DNA of 64,000 nt from Desulfomarina profundi (GTDB lineage Bacteria > Desulfobacterota > Desulfobulbia > Desulfobulbales > Desulfocapsaceae), in NCBI RefSeq assembly GCF_019703855.1, contig NZ_AP024086.1, positions 3,678,501 to 3,742,500 on the forward strand, given 5' to 3'. The position numbers and the translations under genes were made by a program. This document shows, in pieces, positions 36,038 through 45,617 of the stretch; the stretch's first letter is position 1; each line of letters begins with the position of its first letter. The notes beneath the pieces are model-generated. The model searched no databases and was not told the origin of the DNA. It worked only from the letters and a program-made list of their open reading frames with translations.

Positions 36038-36064
36038 GTGATAAAAATACAAAGAAAATAACTT

Positions 36065-38554
36065 ATGAGTATTGATAAAGAAGTAATTGAAGAACAGTTT
36101 CCCACTATTTCCATTGAAAAGGAACTGCAGAAATCGTATCTCGATTATGCAATGAGTGTTATCGTGGGCCGTGCCCTTCCGGATGTCCGTGACGGATTGA
36201 AACCTGTTCATCGCAGGGTGCTTTTTGCAATGCGTGAACTTGGTGTCTTCCATAACCGGCCCTATGTCAAATCTGCCAGAATTGTTGGTGATGTAATAGG
36301 TAAATATCATCCCCATGGTGATACAGCTGCTTACGATACCATTGTAAGAATGGCCCAGGATTTCGCCATGCGTTATCCTCTGGTGGATGGTCAGGGTAAT
36401 TTTGGTTCTCTTGATGGTGATTCTCCTGCTGCGATGAGATATACCGAAGCCAGAATGACCAGAATTGACAGAGAAATAGTAAATGATCTTGAAAAAGATA
36501 CTGTCGAATGGATTCCCAATTACGATAATTCCCTGAATGAACCCTCTGTAATGCCGACAAAAATACCGAATCTTCTTGTAAATGGTTCATCTGGTATTGC
36601 AGTTGGTATGGCAACAAATATTCCTCCACACAATCTAACAGAAGTTATTGACGGACTTATTGCACTGATAGAAAATCCTAACCTGACAGTGCATGAACTC
36701 ATGGGGATAGTGACAGGACCGGATTTTCCAACGGGAGGTTTGATCTGTGGTAGAGCCGGGATAAGAGAAGCCTATGAGACTGGAAAGGGTGTTGTCATTA
36801 TGAGAGCACTCAACCATGTGGAAAAAATAAAAGATGGAAAAAGAGAAGCCATCGTTATTACCGAAATACCCTATCAGTTAAATAAAGCAAGCCTTGTGGA
36901 GAAAATTGCTGAACTGGTCAAAGATAAGAAGATTGATTCAATATCTGAAGTTCGAGATGAATCGGATAGACACGGATTGCGGATAGTTATCGAACTGAAA
37001 AAGGATGAAATTGCAGAAATTGTGGTCAATCAACTCTATAAATTGACGCAGATGCAGAAATCCTTTGGTATCATATTTCTGGCTATTGTTAATAATAAGC
37101 CTGAAATTCTGAATTTAAAACAAATCCTGGAGCATTTCATACTCCATAGAAAAATAGTTGTTTATCGTAGAACAAATTTTGAACTGAAAAAGGCGGAAGA
37201 AAAAGCCCATCTTCTTGAAGGATTGAATATAGCAATTAATAATCTTGATGATGTGGTGGCCTTGATAAAAGCAGCTCAAAACCCCGCTGTTGCAAAGAAA
37301 AATCTCATTGAACGTTTCAGTTTAAGTGAAATTCAGGCCCAGACCATTCTCGATATGCGTCTGCAGAGGTTAACCGGTCTTGAGAGAGAAAAAATTGCCT
37401 CGGAATATAAGGCTATTCTTTTAGAAATAGACAGGCTGAAAAATATTCTCGAACATGAATCGTTGATAATGGGGATAATAAGTGGAGAATTTCAGGAGAT
37501 AAAGGAAAAATTCGGTGATGATAGACGTACGGAAATTATCGATGCTACGGATGAAATTCTGCCTGAAGATCTTATTGCTCCTGAAGAAATGGCTATTACT
37601 GTTACTCATTCCGGCTATATAAAGAGAAATCCGGTCAGCCTTTACAGATCCCAACATAGGGGTGGTAAAGGTGTTAAAGGTGTTAAGAATATTGAAGAGG
37701 ATTTTGTTTCCAATCTCTATGTAGCTTCCACTCTCGACACTTTTCTCTTTTTCACCAATCACGGCAAAGTATTCTGGCGAAAAGTTTACCAGTTACCGTT
37801 GGCAGGGAGAACTGCCCGTGGAAAAGCAATAATCAATTTACTGAATCTTGCTGAAGATGAAAAAATTGCCGCTATTCTTCCCATTGACAGTTTTGAGAAC
37901 GAAACGGAAAATAAAACCATTTTAATGGTGACAAAATTCGGTAGAGCCAAGAAAACGAGTCTGCAGGAATTTAAAAAGCCACTGAAAAAAGGTAAAAGGG
38001 CACTGACAATCAATGAAGGTGATGAAATAATAGCAGCTCATGTTCTTAATGGGAATGACACTATACTTCTTATTACCAGGGATGGTATGTGTATTCATTT
38101 CCGGGAAACGGATATAAGGACAATGGGAAGAGGTGCAGCCGGTGTTCGTGGTATCCGTCTCGCTGAAAATGATGAAGTTGTCAGTGCAATAGTAATATCA
38201 AACAATAATTCTATTCTTACGGTTACTGAAAATGGTTTTGGAAAAAGAAGTCCAATCGAAGAATATAGAATTCAAAAACGTGGTGGAAAAGGCATAAGAG
38301 GTATCAAGAAAAGCGTAAGAAATGGATCCGTAATTGATGCTCAACAGGTAGATGACAGTGATGAGATTATCATTATTTCAGATCATGGAAAAATGATCAG
38401 AATGGATCTCAGCAAGGTCAGAGTTATAGGTAGAACTACAAAAGGAGTAAAACTCATCAATATAGATGAAAAAGAAAAAGTTGTAGGCATGGACAGCATG
38501 GCCAGGGATAATAAAGACTCCGATATTGAAGAAACCGATGACAATCAAGTTTAA
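36065..38554 (+). CDS. gyrA: DNA gyrase subunit A
   Basis: 829 residues. [30 protein letters not shown], the quinolone-region [19 protein letters not shown], active-site Tyr in [10 protein letters not shown], and a beta-pinwheel C-terminal domain with GyrA-box-like QKRGGKG (and HRGGKGVKG). The usual QRRGGKG has K in place of the first R. The QRDR-equivalent residues are Asp-Thr-Ala-Ala-Tyr-Asp, so position 83 is Ala where E. coli has Ser; this may affect fluoroquinolone binding. Its stop overlaps the gpsA start (TAATG). Confidence 0.96.
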   Translation: MSIDKEVIEEQFPTISIEKELQKSYLDYAMSVIVGRALPDVRDGLKPVHRRVLFAMRELGVFHNRPYVKSARIVGDVIGKYHPHGDTAAYDTIVRMAQDFAMRYPLVDGQGNFGSLDGDSPAAMRYTEARMTRIDREIVNDLEKDTVEWIPNYDNSLNEPSVMPTKIPNLLVNGSSGIAVGMATNIPPHNLTEVIDGLIALIENPNLTVHELMGIVTGPDFPTGGLICGRAGIREAYETGKGVVIMRALNHVEKIKDGKREAIVITEIPYQLNKASLVEKIAELVKDKKIDSISEVRDESDRHGLRIVIELKKDEIAEIVVNQLYKLTQMQKSFGIIFLAIVNNKPEILNLKQILEHFILHRKIVVYRRTNFELKKAEEKAHLLEGLNIAINNLDDVVALIKAAQNPAVAKKNLIERFSLSEIQAQTILDMRLQRLTGLEREKIASEYKAILLEIDRLKNILEHESLIMGIISGEFQEIKEKFGDDRRTEIIDATDEILPEDLIAPEEMAITVTHSGYIKRNPVSLYRSQHRGGKGVKGVKNIEEDFVSNLYVASTLDTFLFFTNHGKVFWRKVYQLPLAGRTARGKAIINLLNLAEDEKIAAILPIDSFENETENKTILMVTKFGRAKKTSLQEFKKPLKKGKRALTINEGDEIIAAHVLNGNDTILLITRDGMCIHFRETDIRTMGRGAAGVRGIRLAENDEVVSAIVISNNNSILTVTENGFGKRSPIEEYRIQKRGGKGIRGIKKSVRNGSVIDAQQVDDSDEIIIISDHGKMIRMDLSKVRVIGRTTKGVKLINIDEKEKVVGMDSMARDNKDSDIEETDDNQV

Positions 38555-39570
38555 TGACTGAGAATAAAACAATTTCAGTAATAGGAGCCGGATCCTGGGG
38601 AACCGCTCTGGCCCTTGTCTTAGCTGAAAATCAGAATAACGTTTTTCTCTGGGGTCATAATAGACGAACTGTTAGGAAGTTACAGGAAGAGAGGCAGAAT
38701 AAAAAGTATCTACCAGGTATTCAATTTCCCGATAACCTTAAAATTACAGGTGATCTGGAACTCTGTGTCGGACAAAGTGCAATAATATTGATGGTTGTAC
38801 CATCGCATGGTTTAAGAGATGTTTTTAACAAACTTGCAGCCATGTTACCCGATAAAGCGTATATAATTTCTGCTGTTAAAGGCATAGAAAATAGTTCGCT
38901 GGAAACCATGACCATGATCATGGAAAGCGTTCTTCAGCAACGATATCCTGAAAAAAATTGTGAAATTGGCGTGTTATCGGGTCCATCCTTTGCCAAAGAG
39001 GTTGCCCAACGAGTACCAACCGCCGTTACCCTTGGCTTTAAAAACCTTGCTACTGCGAAGAAATTGCAGAAAGTATTTGGTAACAGTTTTTTCAGGGTTT
39101 ATGCGGGGTGCGATATAACAGGTCTTGAGATAAGTGCTTCTTATAAAAATATAATAGCTATTGCCGCCGGTGTATGCGATGGACTCGGCTATGGACTCAA
39201 TACACGTGCTGCCTTGATTACCCGCGGGCTGACTGAGATGACCAGGCTTGGAACAGCACTGGGAGCAGATATTTCAACTTTTTCTGGTTTGAGTGGACTT
39301 GGAGATTTACTCCTTACCTGTACCGGTAATTTAAGTAGAAACAGAACAGTTGGATTAAAACTTGGTAAGGGAAAACAACTGGAAGAAATAGTAAACGAAA
39401 TGAAAATGGTGGCAGAAGGAATTAAAACCACAAGGTCTATTTTTGAAATACGAAAAAAATATACAGTTGAGACCCCTATTCTTGATGAAGTTTACAAGAT
39501 TATTTACCAGGGAAAAAAATGCTCCCTCGCTGTAAGTGACCTGCTGGCCAGGGAGCTTAAAGTCGAATAA
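38554..39570 (+). CDS. gpsA: Glycerol-3-phosphate dehydrogenase (NAD(P)+)
   Basis: 338 residues. Dinucleotide motif ISVIGAGSWGTALALVLA, GPSFAKEVAQRVPTAV, catalytic Lys in SASYKNIIAIAAGVCDGLGYG, and SGLSGLGDLLLTCTGNLSRNRTVG. It makes sn-glycerol 3-phosphate for phospholipids. The ATG shares its A with the gyrA stop, so the two are translationally coupled. A hairpin terminator follows. Confidence 0.95.
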   Translation: MTENKTISVIGAGSWGTALALVLAENQNNVFLWGHNRRTVRKLQEERQNKKYLPGIQFPDNLKITGDLELCVGQSAIILMVVPSHGLRDVFNKLAAMLPDKAYIISAVKGIENSSLETMTMIMESVLQQRYPEKNCEIGVLSGPSFAKEVAQRVPTAVTLGFKNLATAKKLQKVFGNSFFRVYAGCDITGLEISASYKNIIAIAAGVCDGLGYGLNTRAALITRGLTEMTRLGTALGADISTFSGLSGLGDLLLTCTGNLSRNRTVGLKLGKGKQLEEIVNEMKMVAEGIKTTRSIFEIRKKYTVETPILDEVYKIIYQGKKCSLAVSDLLARELKVE

Positions 39571-39577
39571 ATGTATT

Positions 39578-39624
39578 ACCTAAATCCTGCAATTGGCAAG
39601 TTTACCGAACTGCAGGATTCAGGT
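39578..39624. terminator. Bidirectional terminator between gpsA and rdgB
   Basis: ACCTAAATCCTGCA pairs with TGCAGGATTCAGGT (13 of 14) around a 19-base loop, placed exactly between two convergent genes. Confidence 0.65.
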
Positions 39625-39625
39625 A

Positions 39626-40297
39626 TTAATTTGACCAATCATTATCTTTAAACATTGAATGATCAGGTTTAGGTGGTTTTTCTTCAGAAAGTCTCTGTTC
39701 GAGCCATTTGATAATGAGGGGCATTTCCTTTTTTACTTCTGCAAGAGCTTTTCCCCTGTGACTGACACGATTTTTCTCATCCATTGAAAGTTCAGCGAAG
39801 GTTTTACCCAATTCCTCAAAATAAAAGAGTGGGTCATAACCGAATCCACTCGTACCACGGGGCTCTTTAAGAATAATACCGTCACAACGCGACTCATAGG
39901 TCAAAGCCGGTCCGGAAGGTACAGCTATTGACAAAACACAGCTGAAATGAGCTTTTCTATCTGATTTACCTGACAGCTCCTCAAGCAGTTTTTTACAGTT
40001 ATCGGCATCTGTTGCATTTTCTCCAGCATATCTTGAAGAATAAACCCCCGGAGCACCTTCAAGTGCGTCCACACAGAGACCTGAATCATCTGCAATTGCG
40101 GGAAGACCTAAAATTTTTGCAGTATGATGGGCCTTTTTATAAGCGTTTTCATCAAATGTATTCCCATCTTCAATTGCTTCTGGAATGGGTCCAAAATCGG
40201 CGAGAGATTTAACCTCAATTGAAGTTTCCTGTAAAAGATTTTTAAATTCAACCAATTTATTTTTATTATTTGTTGCTATCACTATCATTGGGATCAT
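39626..40297 (-). CDS. rdgB: XTP/dITP pyrophosphatase (RdgB/HAM1)
   Basis: 223 residues. IVIATNNKNKLVEFKNLL, EDGNTFDENAYKKAHHTAK, PAIADDSGLCVDALEGAPGVYSSRYAG, GTSGFGYDPLFYFEELGKTFAEL and HRGKAL are the family blocks. It removes XTP, ITP and dITP from the nucleotide pool. A C-terminal extension (RLSEEKPPKPDHSMFKDNDWSN) is longer than usual. ATG 40297 has AGGAT upstream; Met at 40288 would also serve. Confidence 0.93.
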   Translation of the reverse strand: MIPMIVIATNNKNKLVEFKNLLQETSIEVKSLADFGPIPEAIEDGNTFDENAYKKAHHTAKILGLPAIADDSGLCVDALEGAPGVYSSRYAGENATDADNCKKLLEELSGKSDRKAHFSCVLSIAVPSGPALTYESRCDGIILKEPRGTSGFGYDPLFYFEELGKTFAELSMDEKNRVSHRGKALAEVKKEMPLIIKWLEQRLSEEKPPKPDHSMFKDNDWSN

Positions 40298-40353
40298 GAT
40301 GAAATTATCCTGTCTTATGAATTAAAAAAACGAGATTAAAATTAATTTAAGTT

Positions 40354-40902
40354 TTATTTATTTTTTATTTTCAATGATTTATCGTATCGTTCCCATTCAC
40401 TGTAAATACAGCCACAATAAGGTTGCCTGTAAAGAGAAAGTTGTTTTGAAATATCAATTCCCTGTTGCCAGCCTTCCCTGAAATCATGGTAAATAAATGT
40501 GATTGAATACAGTTCTTCAAGGTTTTTGCATATTTTAATAATTTTCTTATGATTTTGATATTTGCTGTAAAGAAGTGTACTGGTAAACGCGTCAAAATTG
40601 TTCTCCTTTGCAGTCTGCACTGTTTTTTCAAGTCTATCGGAATAGCAAAAGTTGCACCTTTTTCCTTCATTATGCACCACTGATCTCAAAAAATATTTAA
40701 GACCGTATTTTTTATCAATTATGGCCGGTATATGTTGTTTTCTCAGATATTCATCTGCAGTGACAAGTCTTCTGCGGAATTCTTTAAAAGGATGGATATT
40801 GGGGTTGTAGAAATAAGCGGTGATGGAATAATCTTTTTCACGAAGAAATGTGAGAGGATAAACTGCGCAAGGTCCGCAACATATATGGAGAAGAAGTTTC
40901 AT
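40354..40902 (-). CDS. queH: Epoxyqueuosine reductase QueH
   Basis: 182 residues from ATG 40902 (MKLLLHICCGPC). DUF208/QueH signatures: CCGPC near the start, YNPNIHPFKEFRRR, CNFCYSDRLEKT, FTSTLLYSKYQNH and QPYCGCIYSEWERY; the paired Cys bind an Fe-S cluster. It reduces epoxyqueuosine to queuosine in tRNA, in place of QueG. The frame is open to 40923, but the family starts at MKLLLH. Lies between rdgB and the NifA-like gene. Confidence 0.9.
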   Translation of the reverse strand: MKLLLHICCGPCAVYPLTFLREKDYSITAYFYNPNIHPFKEFRRRLVTADEYLRKQHIPAIIDKKYGLKYFLRSVVHNEGKRCNFCYSDRLEKTVQTAKENNFDAFTSTLLYSKYQNHKKIIKICKNLEELYSITFIYHDFREGWQQGIDISKQLSLYRQPYCGCIYSEWERYDKSLKIKNK

Positions 40903-40919
40903 GAATATTGTCTGAAAAA

Positions 40920-42473
40920 TCAAATCTTAAATTTTTTTGGATCAATATTATACTGATGGATCTTATAATTAATGATTCTCAGGCTTGTATCCAGGTCTTT
41001 TGCAGTCTTTGTCTGGTTACCATTGTTTCGTTTCAGCCCTTCAACTATAAGTTCTTTTTCAAAATTTTCTACTGCAACTGAAAGAGAAAGAGGTTTTTCC
41101 CTGGATGAATTCCCAGCAGTTTGAAGTGTCGGTGGAAGGTGAATTGATTTTATAGTGTCACCATCACAGATAAGCACAGCCCTTTCAATACAGTTCTGGA
41201 GTTCCCTGACATTCCCGGGCCAATGGTACTGAATCAACATGTCTATTGCTGTGGTGGAAATTCTGATAATTTTTTTGTTGTTTTCTTTAGAATATTTTTC
41301 AAGAAAAAATTCAGCAAGAAGGAGAATGTCAGTTCGTCGCTCTCTTAAGGGGGGCATATACACAGGAAAAACATTAAGTCTGTAGTAGAGATCTTCTCTG
41401 AAATTTTTTTCTGCAACCGCCTTTTCAAGATCTCTGTTTGTTGCTGCAACGAGTCGAACATCACATTCGATGAGGTTTGTTGAACCAAGTCTCTGGAACT
41501 TTCTTTCCTGCACAACATTGAGGAGTTTAACCTGTACTGAATGGCTGATTTCACCTATCTCATCAAGGAACAGGGTCCCTCCTTCAGCCTGTTCAAAACG
41601 TCCAATTTTCAGCTCATTTGCACCGGTGAATGAACCTTTTTCATGACCAAAAAGTTCACTTTCCAAAAGGGTTTCAGGAAGAGCAGAACAATTAACAACG
41701 ATAAAGGGTGCGGATTTTCTTTTGCCATTGTAATGAAGAGCTTTTGCCACAAGTGTTTTTCCTGTACCTGATTCGCCACGAAGAAGGACAGTTGCATTAG
41801 AGTCAACAACCCTGTGTATCATTTCATACACTTCCTGCATTTTGCTCGAATTACCTATAATATCATTAATTTTATTCTTTTCTGAAAGCTCTCTTTTAAG
41901 CTTAAGGTTTTCAGAATAAAGTTCTTCGGTCTCCCTGTTTACTTTTTGTACTCTGACAACAGTCTGGGCAATTATTGAACTTAAAACTGTGAGGAATTGC
42001 AGATCGGTATTGGCCTGTTCGGTAATACCGTTTTTATATATGATATCAACACTGAGAGCACCTATAATGTTTTGTCCATCCTTGATGGGAACACACAGAA
42101 AAGATCTCTTTTGTTTCTTTACGTTTTCACGTGCTCCAGTTCTATTGAGAAATAATGGTTCTTCGGCAATATGTGGAACGATAATAGGTTCGCCTGTGGC
42201 AACAACTCTCCCTGTAATCCCCTCCCCTATTCTATATTTTCCACGCTTTTTCCCAGCTGCAGATATTCCATGGGCAACTTCTATCTCAAGGTTTCCGGTT
42301 AATGGGTTAACGATGGAAACAGTACCATTTTCCATCCCTTTTATTTCTGAAAGAATAAACATGGTGCTTTCCAGGCATTCACTGAGTTCTTTTGAAGATG
42401 CCAGTTGTTTAGTTATTTCATAAAGGGCCGTGAGATCTTCCAGTTGTTTGGAGATATCGTTTTTGTGTACCAT
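40920..42473 (-). CDS. Sigma-54-dependent activator, NifA-like (GAF-AAA-Fis)
   Basis: 517 residues. GAF domain (~15-165), a linker helix, sigma-54 AAA domain with Walker A GESGTGKT, Walker B GGTLFLDEIGE and ESELFGHEKGSFTGA, then a Fis-type HTH (FEKELIVEGLKRNNGNQTKTAKDLDTSLRIINYKIHQYNI). The whole layout is that of NifA, but no nif gene is in the window. The sigma-54 contact loop reads GSFTGA instead of the usual GAFTGA. It activates promoters with a sigma-54 -24/-12 element in response to a ligand sensed by GAF; the target is unknown. Stop lies 18 bp before the queH start. Confidence 0.85.
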   Translation of the reverse strand: MVHKNDISKQLEDLTALYEITKQLASSKELSECLESTMFILSEIKGMENGTVSIVNPLTGNLEIEVAHGISAAGKKRGKYRIGEGITGRVVATGEPIIVPHIAEEPLFLNRTGARENVKKQKRSFLCVPIKDGQNIIGALSVDIIYKNGITEQANTDLQFLTVLSSIIAQTVVRVQKVNRETEELYSENLKLKRELSEKNKINDIIGNSSKMQEVYEMIHRVVDSNATVLLRGESGTGKTLVAKALHYNGKRKSAPFIVVNCSALPETLLESELFGHEKGSFTGANELKIGRFEQAEGGTLFLDEIGEISHSVQVKLLNVVQERKFQRLGSTNLIECDVRLVAATNRDLEKAVAEKNFREDLYYRLNVFPVYMPPLRERRTDILLLAEFFLEKYSKENNKKIIRISTTAIDMLIQYHWPGNVRELQNCIERAVLICDGDTIKSIHLPPTLQTAGNSSREKPLSLSVAVENFEKELIVEGLKRNNGNQTKTAKDLDTSLRIINYKIHQYNIDPKKFKI

Positions 42474-42763
42474 TTTCGTGGAGAATCCAGTTGGTTTTTA
42501 TGACGTTATTTGGAATGGGTTGTAAGAATAAGCAAGATCTTCTTATAATTCTTTTCCCAGAATGAAATATTTTCGTCCTGGAATTTTAGAAAATATGATC
42601 AGTGGTTTTCAGGTAATCATCTTAAAAGATTCAGGATTAAAGAAAGAAAAAACCACTACCCTGAACCTTGCAATTTTTTTTTTAGAATTGATAGAATAAA
42701 AAAGAAAATTATTACAAAAATGTATTACAGCTCAGAAACTTTTAATACCAGCTTTTCAAGTTG
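42474..42763. other. Intergenic region between NifA-like gene and tRNA-Ser genes
   Basis: AT-rich, no open frame of note and no structured RNA recognised. It must hold the divergent NifA-like promoter; only the tRNA promoter at its right edge is clear. Confidence 0.4.
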
Positions 42764-42792
42764 TTGACAATCTTTCTTTCAAATGGTAAGAA
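42764..42792 (+). promoter_or_regulatory. Promoter of the two-tRNA operon
   Basis: TTGACA (42764-42769), 17 bp, then TAAGAA (42787-42792), ten bases before the first tRNA. The -35 is consensus; the -10 matches four of six. Confidence 0.6.
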
Positions 42793-42801
42793 AGGCACTT
42801 C

Positions 42802-42887
42802 GGAGGAATGGCCGAGTGGTTTAAGGCGGCGGTCTTGAAAACCGTTGTACGAAAGTACCGTGGGTTCGAATCCTACTTCCTCCGCCA
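42802..42887 (+). tRNA. tRNA-Ser (anticodon UGA)
   Basis: 86 bases with encoded CCA. Acceptor GGAGGAA pairs with TTCCTCC; anticodon loop CTTGAAA (TGA at 42836-42838); long variable arm TACGAAAGTA typical of tRNA-Ser; T-loop GGTTCGAATCC. Confidence 0.96.
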
Positions 42888-42905
42888 CAAATTTTATAAT
42901 ACTAT

Positions 42906-42999
<94 letters not shown>

Positions 43000-43001
43000 G
43001 A

Positions 43002-43038
43002 AAAGGTCATGGTATTAAAGATAAATACCATGACCTTT
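43002..43038 (+). terminator. Rho-independent terminator of tRNA-Ser operon
   Basis: AAAGGTCATGGTATT pairs perfectly with AATACCATGACCTTT around a 7-base loop, followed by a T run. Confidence 0.9.
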
Positions 43039-43115
43039 TTTATTAAAATTTTAGCATATTAACGGCAAAACATAAGTCATTAAATAATACAATAATTTAA
43101 ATTTAAAGGAAAAGC

Positions 43116-43592
43116 TCAATAACCCCAGAGAAGACTTCTTTTGATCCAGCCTTGTAGTCCTGACTCGTGTCTGACCTCCACCCATCCTGATTTCTGCTGA
43201 ACCGTAGCAAAAACCACGCCATAGTAGGCTTTTCCAATAATCTTACTATCTGTCCCTGGCCTGTTTCTGATGTTGATCTTGTTTTTTCTGTTTTTATTTA
43301 CCTTGACGATCATCATTGGTTTGTCAACCAACAGCTTTCTATAAACCCACCCGGTATCACCTTCGAAATCTTTAACTTGGGCCCATTTCCCTTTTTTTTT
43401 AAGTATTAACAGAGGAAAACCACTTCCGTATTCCCACTTCACCTTATATTTTATACCAGGCCCTGTTCTCAGGTTCACTTTATCTCCTTTGACACTCATC
43501 ATTTCTGCAAAAGCTGATATTGGAGAGAAAAGAAGACAACAAAAAAATGTAGCGATAAAAAAATGAATTTGAATGGTATGAATTTTTTTCAT
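43116..43592 (-). CDS. Secreted protein with two SH3b domains
   Basis: 158 residues with a signal peptide (IATFFCCLLFSPISAFA). Two bacterial SH3 (SH3b) domains follow: MSVKGDKVNLRTGPGIKYKVKWEYGSGFPLLILKKKGKWAQVKDFEGDTGWVY and KINIRNRPGTDSKIIGKAYYGVVFATVQQKSGWVEVRHESGLQGWI. Such proteins bind cell-wall peptides in the periplasm; no enzyme domain is present. An R2 repeat starts 17 bp before its ATG and separates it from parB. Confidence 0.8.
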   Translation of the reverse strand: MKKIHTIQIHFFIATFFCCLLFSPISAFAEMMSVKGDKVNLRTGPGIKYKVKWEYGSGFPLLILKKKGKWAQVKDFEGDTGWVYRKLLVDKPMMIVKVNKNRKNKINIRNRPGTDSKIIGKAYYGVVFATVQQKSGWVEVRHESGLQGWIKRSLLWGY

Positions 43593-43608
43593 TTTTAGAA
43601 AAACGTGA

Positions 43609-43725
43609 TTAGTGCCTTACTCCTGAATTCCTGTTATAAAAAACAAGAAACCAGGGAAGGTTTTTTGAAATTAAATGGTTAGGTTTATTTCCATGGCACT
43701 TAAAACCCCTTATGGGGTGTTAGTT
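43609..43725 (+). repeat. R2 element, copy 3
   Basis: TTAGTGCCTTAC to GTTAGTT, nearly identical to copy 1. Its terminal hairpin ACCCCTTATGGGGT is shorter than in the other copies but still pairs fully. The parB stop codon (43720-43722) lies in its last bases. Confidence 0.85.
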
Positions 43726-44589
43726 ATCATTTAAAAGCAAAACAAAAAGTCTGTCCAGGTCATCAAGAGAATAGTATTCTATTTCTATTTTACCCCTGGT
43801 TCCGTTCTCACTGATAACTACTTTTGAGTTTAACCTGTTTGTTAATTGGTTAACCAGTGATTTTTTATAGGATGCAGGCAGTCCCTCTTGTTCCTGATTT
43901 GATTTAGTATTTTTAAGCGGAGCAGATGAATTTGCAAATTTCCTGGCAAATGCTTCTGTCTGTCTGACGGAAAGATTTTTCCTGATTACAGTATCCCGAG
44001 TTTCTTTGAGTTTTATTGGATCATCCAGAAGCCGAATTAGAGCTCTACCATGGCCTTCGCTGAGGATTCCAGATATAATATCCTGTTGAATATAGTCTGG
44101 AAGTTTTAATAATCTTAGCATGTTAGCTATGGTTGATCTTTTTTTACCAACTTTTTTTGCTGTTTCGTCCTGGGTGTAAGAAAATTTATCTATTAAACTT
44201 TTATACGCAAGGGCTTCTTCAATAGGATTGAGATCTGTTCTTTGAATATTTTCTATAAGAGCCAGCTCAAGGAGAGCATCCTCACCTGTAACGTCCATAA
44301 GGACAACGGGTACTTTGGAAAGACCTGCGAGTTTTGAAGCTCTTAATCTTCTCTCACCAGCAATGAGTTCATATTTACCTGCTGAATTTCCGTGGGTAAC
44401 AATCAACGGTTGAATAATACCATTTTCTTTGATTGAGTGAGCGAGTTCGTTAAGATCATCTTCTTTAAAGTGAGTGCGTGGTTGAAGCTTGTTGGGATAA
44501 ATAAGGTCGATATCACACTCAAAAAACTTTTCTTCCTCTTCACCAAAGAGAAGACCAACGCCCTGCCCTAACCCTTTTTTCTGGATCAT
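43720..44589 (-). CDS. parB: Chromosome-partitioning protein ParB
   Basis: 289 residues. N-terminal CTP-binding domain: LIYPNKLQPRTHF, LAHSIKENGIIQPLIV and AGERRLRASKLAGLSKVPVV; then FTLIENIQRTDLNPIEEALAYKSL-type block, the HTH that reads parS (TAKKVGKKRSTIANMLRLLKLP) and ILSEGHGRAL. It loads on parS and spreads as a clamp, partnered by ParA. The ATG overlaps the parA stop (ATGA). The final codons run into an R2 repeat. Confidence 0.95.
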   Translation of the reverse strand: MIQKKGLGQGVGLLFGEEEEKFFECDIDLIYPNKLQPRTHFKEDDLNELAHSIKENGIIQPLIVTHGNSAGKYELIAGERRLRASKLAGLSKVPVVLMDVTGEDALLELALIENIQRTDLNPIEEALAYKSLIDKFSYTQDETAKKVGKKRSTIANMLRLLKLPDYIQQDIISGILSEGHGRALIRLLDDPIKLKETRDTVIRKNLSVRQTEAFARKFANSSAPLKNTKSNQEQEGLPASYKKSLVNQLTNRLNSKVVISENGTRGKIEIEYYSLDDLDRLFVLLLNDN

Positions 44590-45365
44590 TTAAAAGTCCT
44601 TTGTCTTTTTAAAAATTCTGTTGTCAGTTGCATATATGATTTTGCGCCTGTAGATTTAGAATCGTAATCGAAAATAGTTTTACCGTGACTCGGGCTTTCA
44701 CTCAGGCGGACATTTCTTGGAATAGTCGTTTTGAAAAGCTGATCTTTAAAATACTTTTTTATTTCACCTGCGACCTGGTGGGTAAGGTTGTTTCTTTTGT
44801 CGAACATGGTTAGCAATAGACCTTCGATAAAAAGATCCTTGTTAAAGTTCTTTTTTACTGATCGTATTGTGTTTACGAGTTGAGCAAGACCTTCCATGGC
44901 AAAATATTCACATTGCATGGGAATAAGAACAGAATCGGCCGAAGTAAGTGCGTTTATAGTGAGTAAGCCCAAGGAAGGAGGACAGTCAATAATAAGGAAG
45001 TCAAAACCCGGTTGAATTGTTTTTAAAATCCTTTTTAGTCTATATTCCCTTTCAGGAAGTTCAATGAGTTCAATTTCAACAGCAACAAGGTCAATGTTTG
45101 AAGGAATGATTGATAATTTCTTTGTTGAAGTTGAACTTATTGTATTATAGACATTACATGATTCTGAGTATGCATGATAAAGATTAGGTAAGGATTTATC
45201 TACAGACACCCCTACTCCACTGGAACTGTTTCCTTGTGGGTCTGAGTCGATAAGTAAAACTTTCTTCCCTTTTTGGGCAAGAGCAGCTGAAAGATTGATT
45301 GCGGTTGTGGTTTTGCCCACACCCCCTTTCTGGTTAGCAACAGCAATTATTTTGTTATTTTTCAT
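44586..45365 (-). CDS. parA: Chromosome-partitioning ATPase ParA (Soj)
   Basis: 259 residues from ATG 45365 (MKNNKIIAVANQKGGVGKTTTAINL), supported by GGATG just upstream; the frame is open to 45425. Deviant Walker A KGGVGKTTT, LIDSDPQGNSSSGVG and FLIIDCPPSLGLLTINAL. It forms ATP-dependent DNA-bound dimers that move ParB-parS. Lies between parB and the two parS sites; mnmG and rsmG, often next to it in other bacteria, are not here. Confidence 0.95.
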   Translation of the reverse strand: MKNNKIIAVANQKGGVGKTTTAINLSAALAQKGKKVLLIDSDPQGNSSSGVGVSVDKSLPNLYHAYSESCNVYNTISSTSTKKLSIIPSNIDLVAVEIELIELPEREYRLKRILKTIQPGFDFLIIDCPPSLGLLTINALTSADSVLIPMQCEYFAMEGLAQLVNTIRSVKKNFNKDLFIEGLLLTMFDKRNNLTHQVAGEIKKYFKDQLFKTTIPRNVRLSESPSHGKTIFDYDSKSTGAKSYMQLTTEFLKRQRTFK

Positions 45366-45491
45366 ATCATCCAGGTTTTTATTTTGATTTTGTCGTAAAA
45401 TACCCATTATCTTCCGAAAATGCAAAAAACATTTAGCTTTTACCTTAATTATCGAACAAAATAGAAATTGCTTTGAAAATTATGCCTTAAA

Positions 45492-45525
45492 AAACTCAAC
45501 TGTTTCACGTGAAACAGTTGAGTTT
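45492..45525. promoter_or_regulatory. parS site 1 within a 34-bp perfect palindrome
   Basis: Contains the exact parS consensus TGTTTCACGTGAAACA (45501-45516). The symmetry extends nine bases further on each side (AAACTCAAC on the left), more than ParB needs. It lies between the divergent parA and nadB genes and could also form a hairpin in RNA. Confidence 0.95.
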
Positions 45526-45587
45526 CGATAACTGTTAATATATCAATTAATAATTCCCGAATTGATTTTTAATAATGGGAAGGTTTG

Positions 45588-45603
45588 TGTTTCACGTGAA
45601 ACA
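45588..45603. promoter_or_regulatory. parS site 2
   Basis: A second exact TGTTTCACGTGAAACA, 87 bp from the first, ending 14 bp before the nadB start and touching its ribosome site. ParB binding may therefore affect nadB. Confidence 0.95.
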
Positions 45604-45617
45604 GAAGGGAGTTTTTT

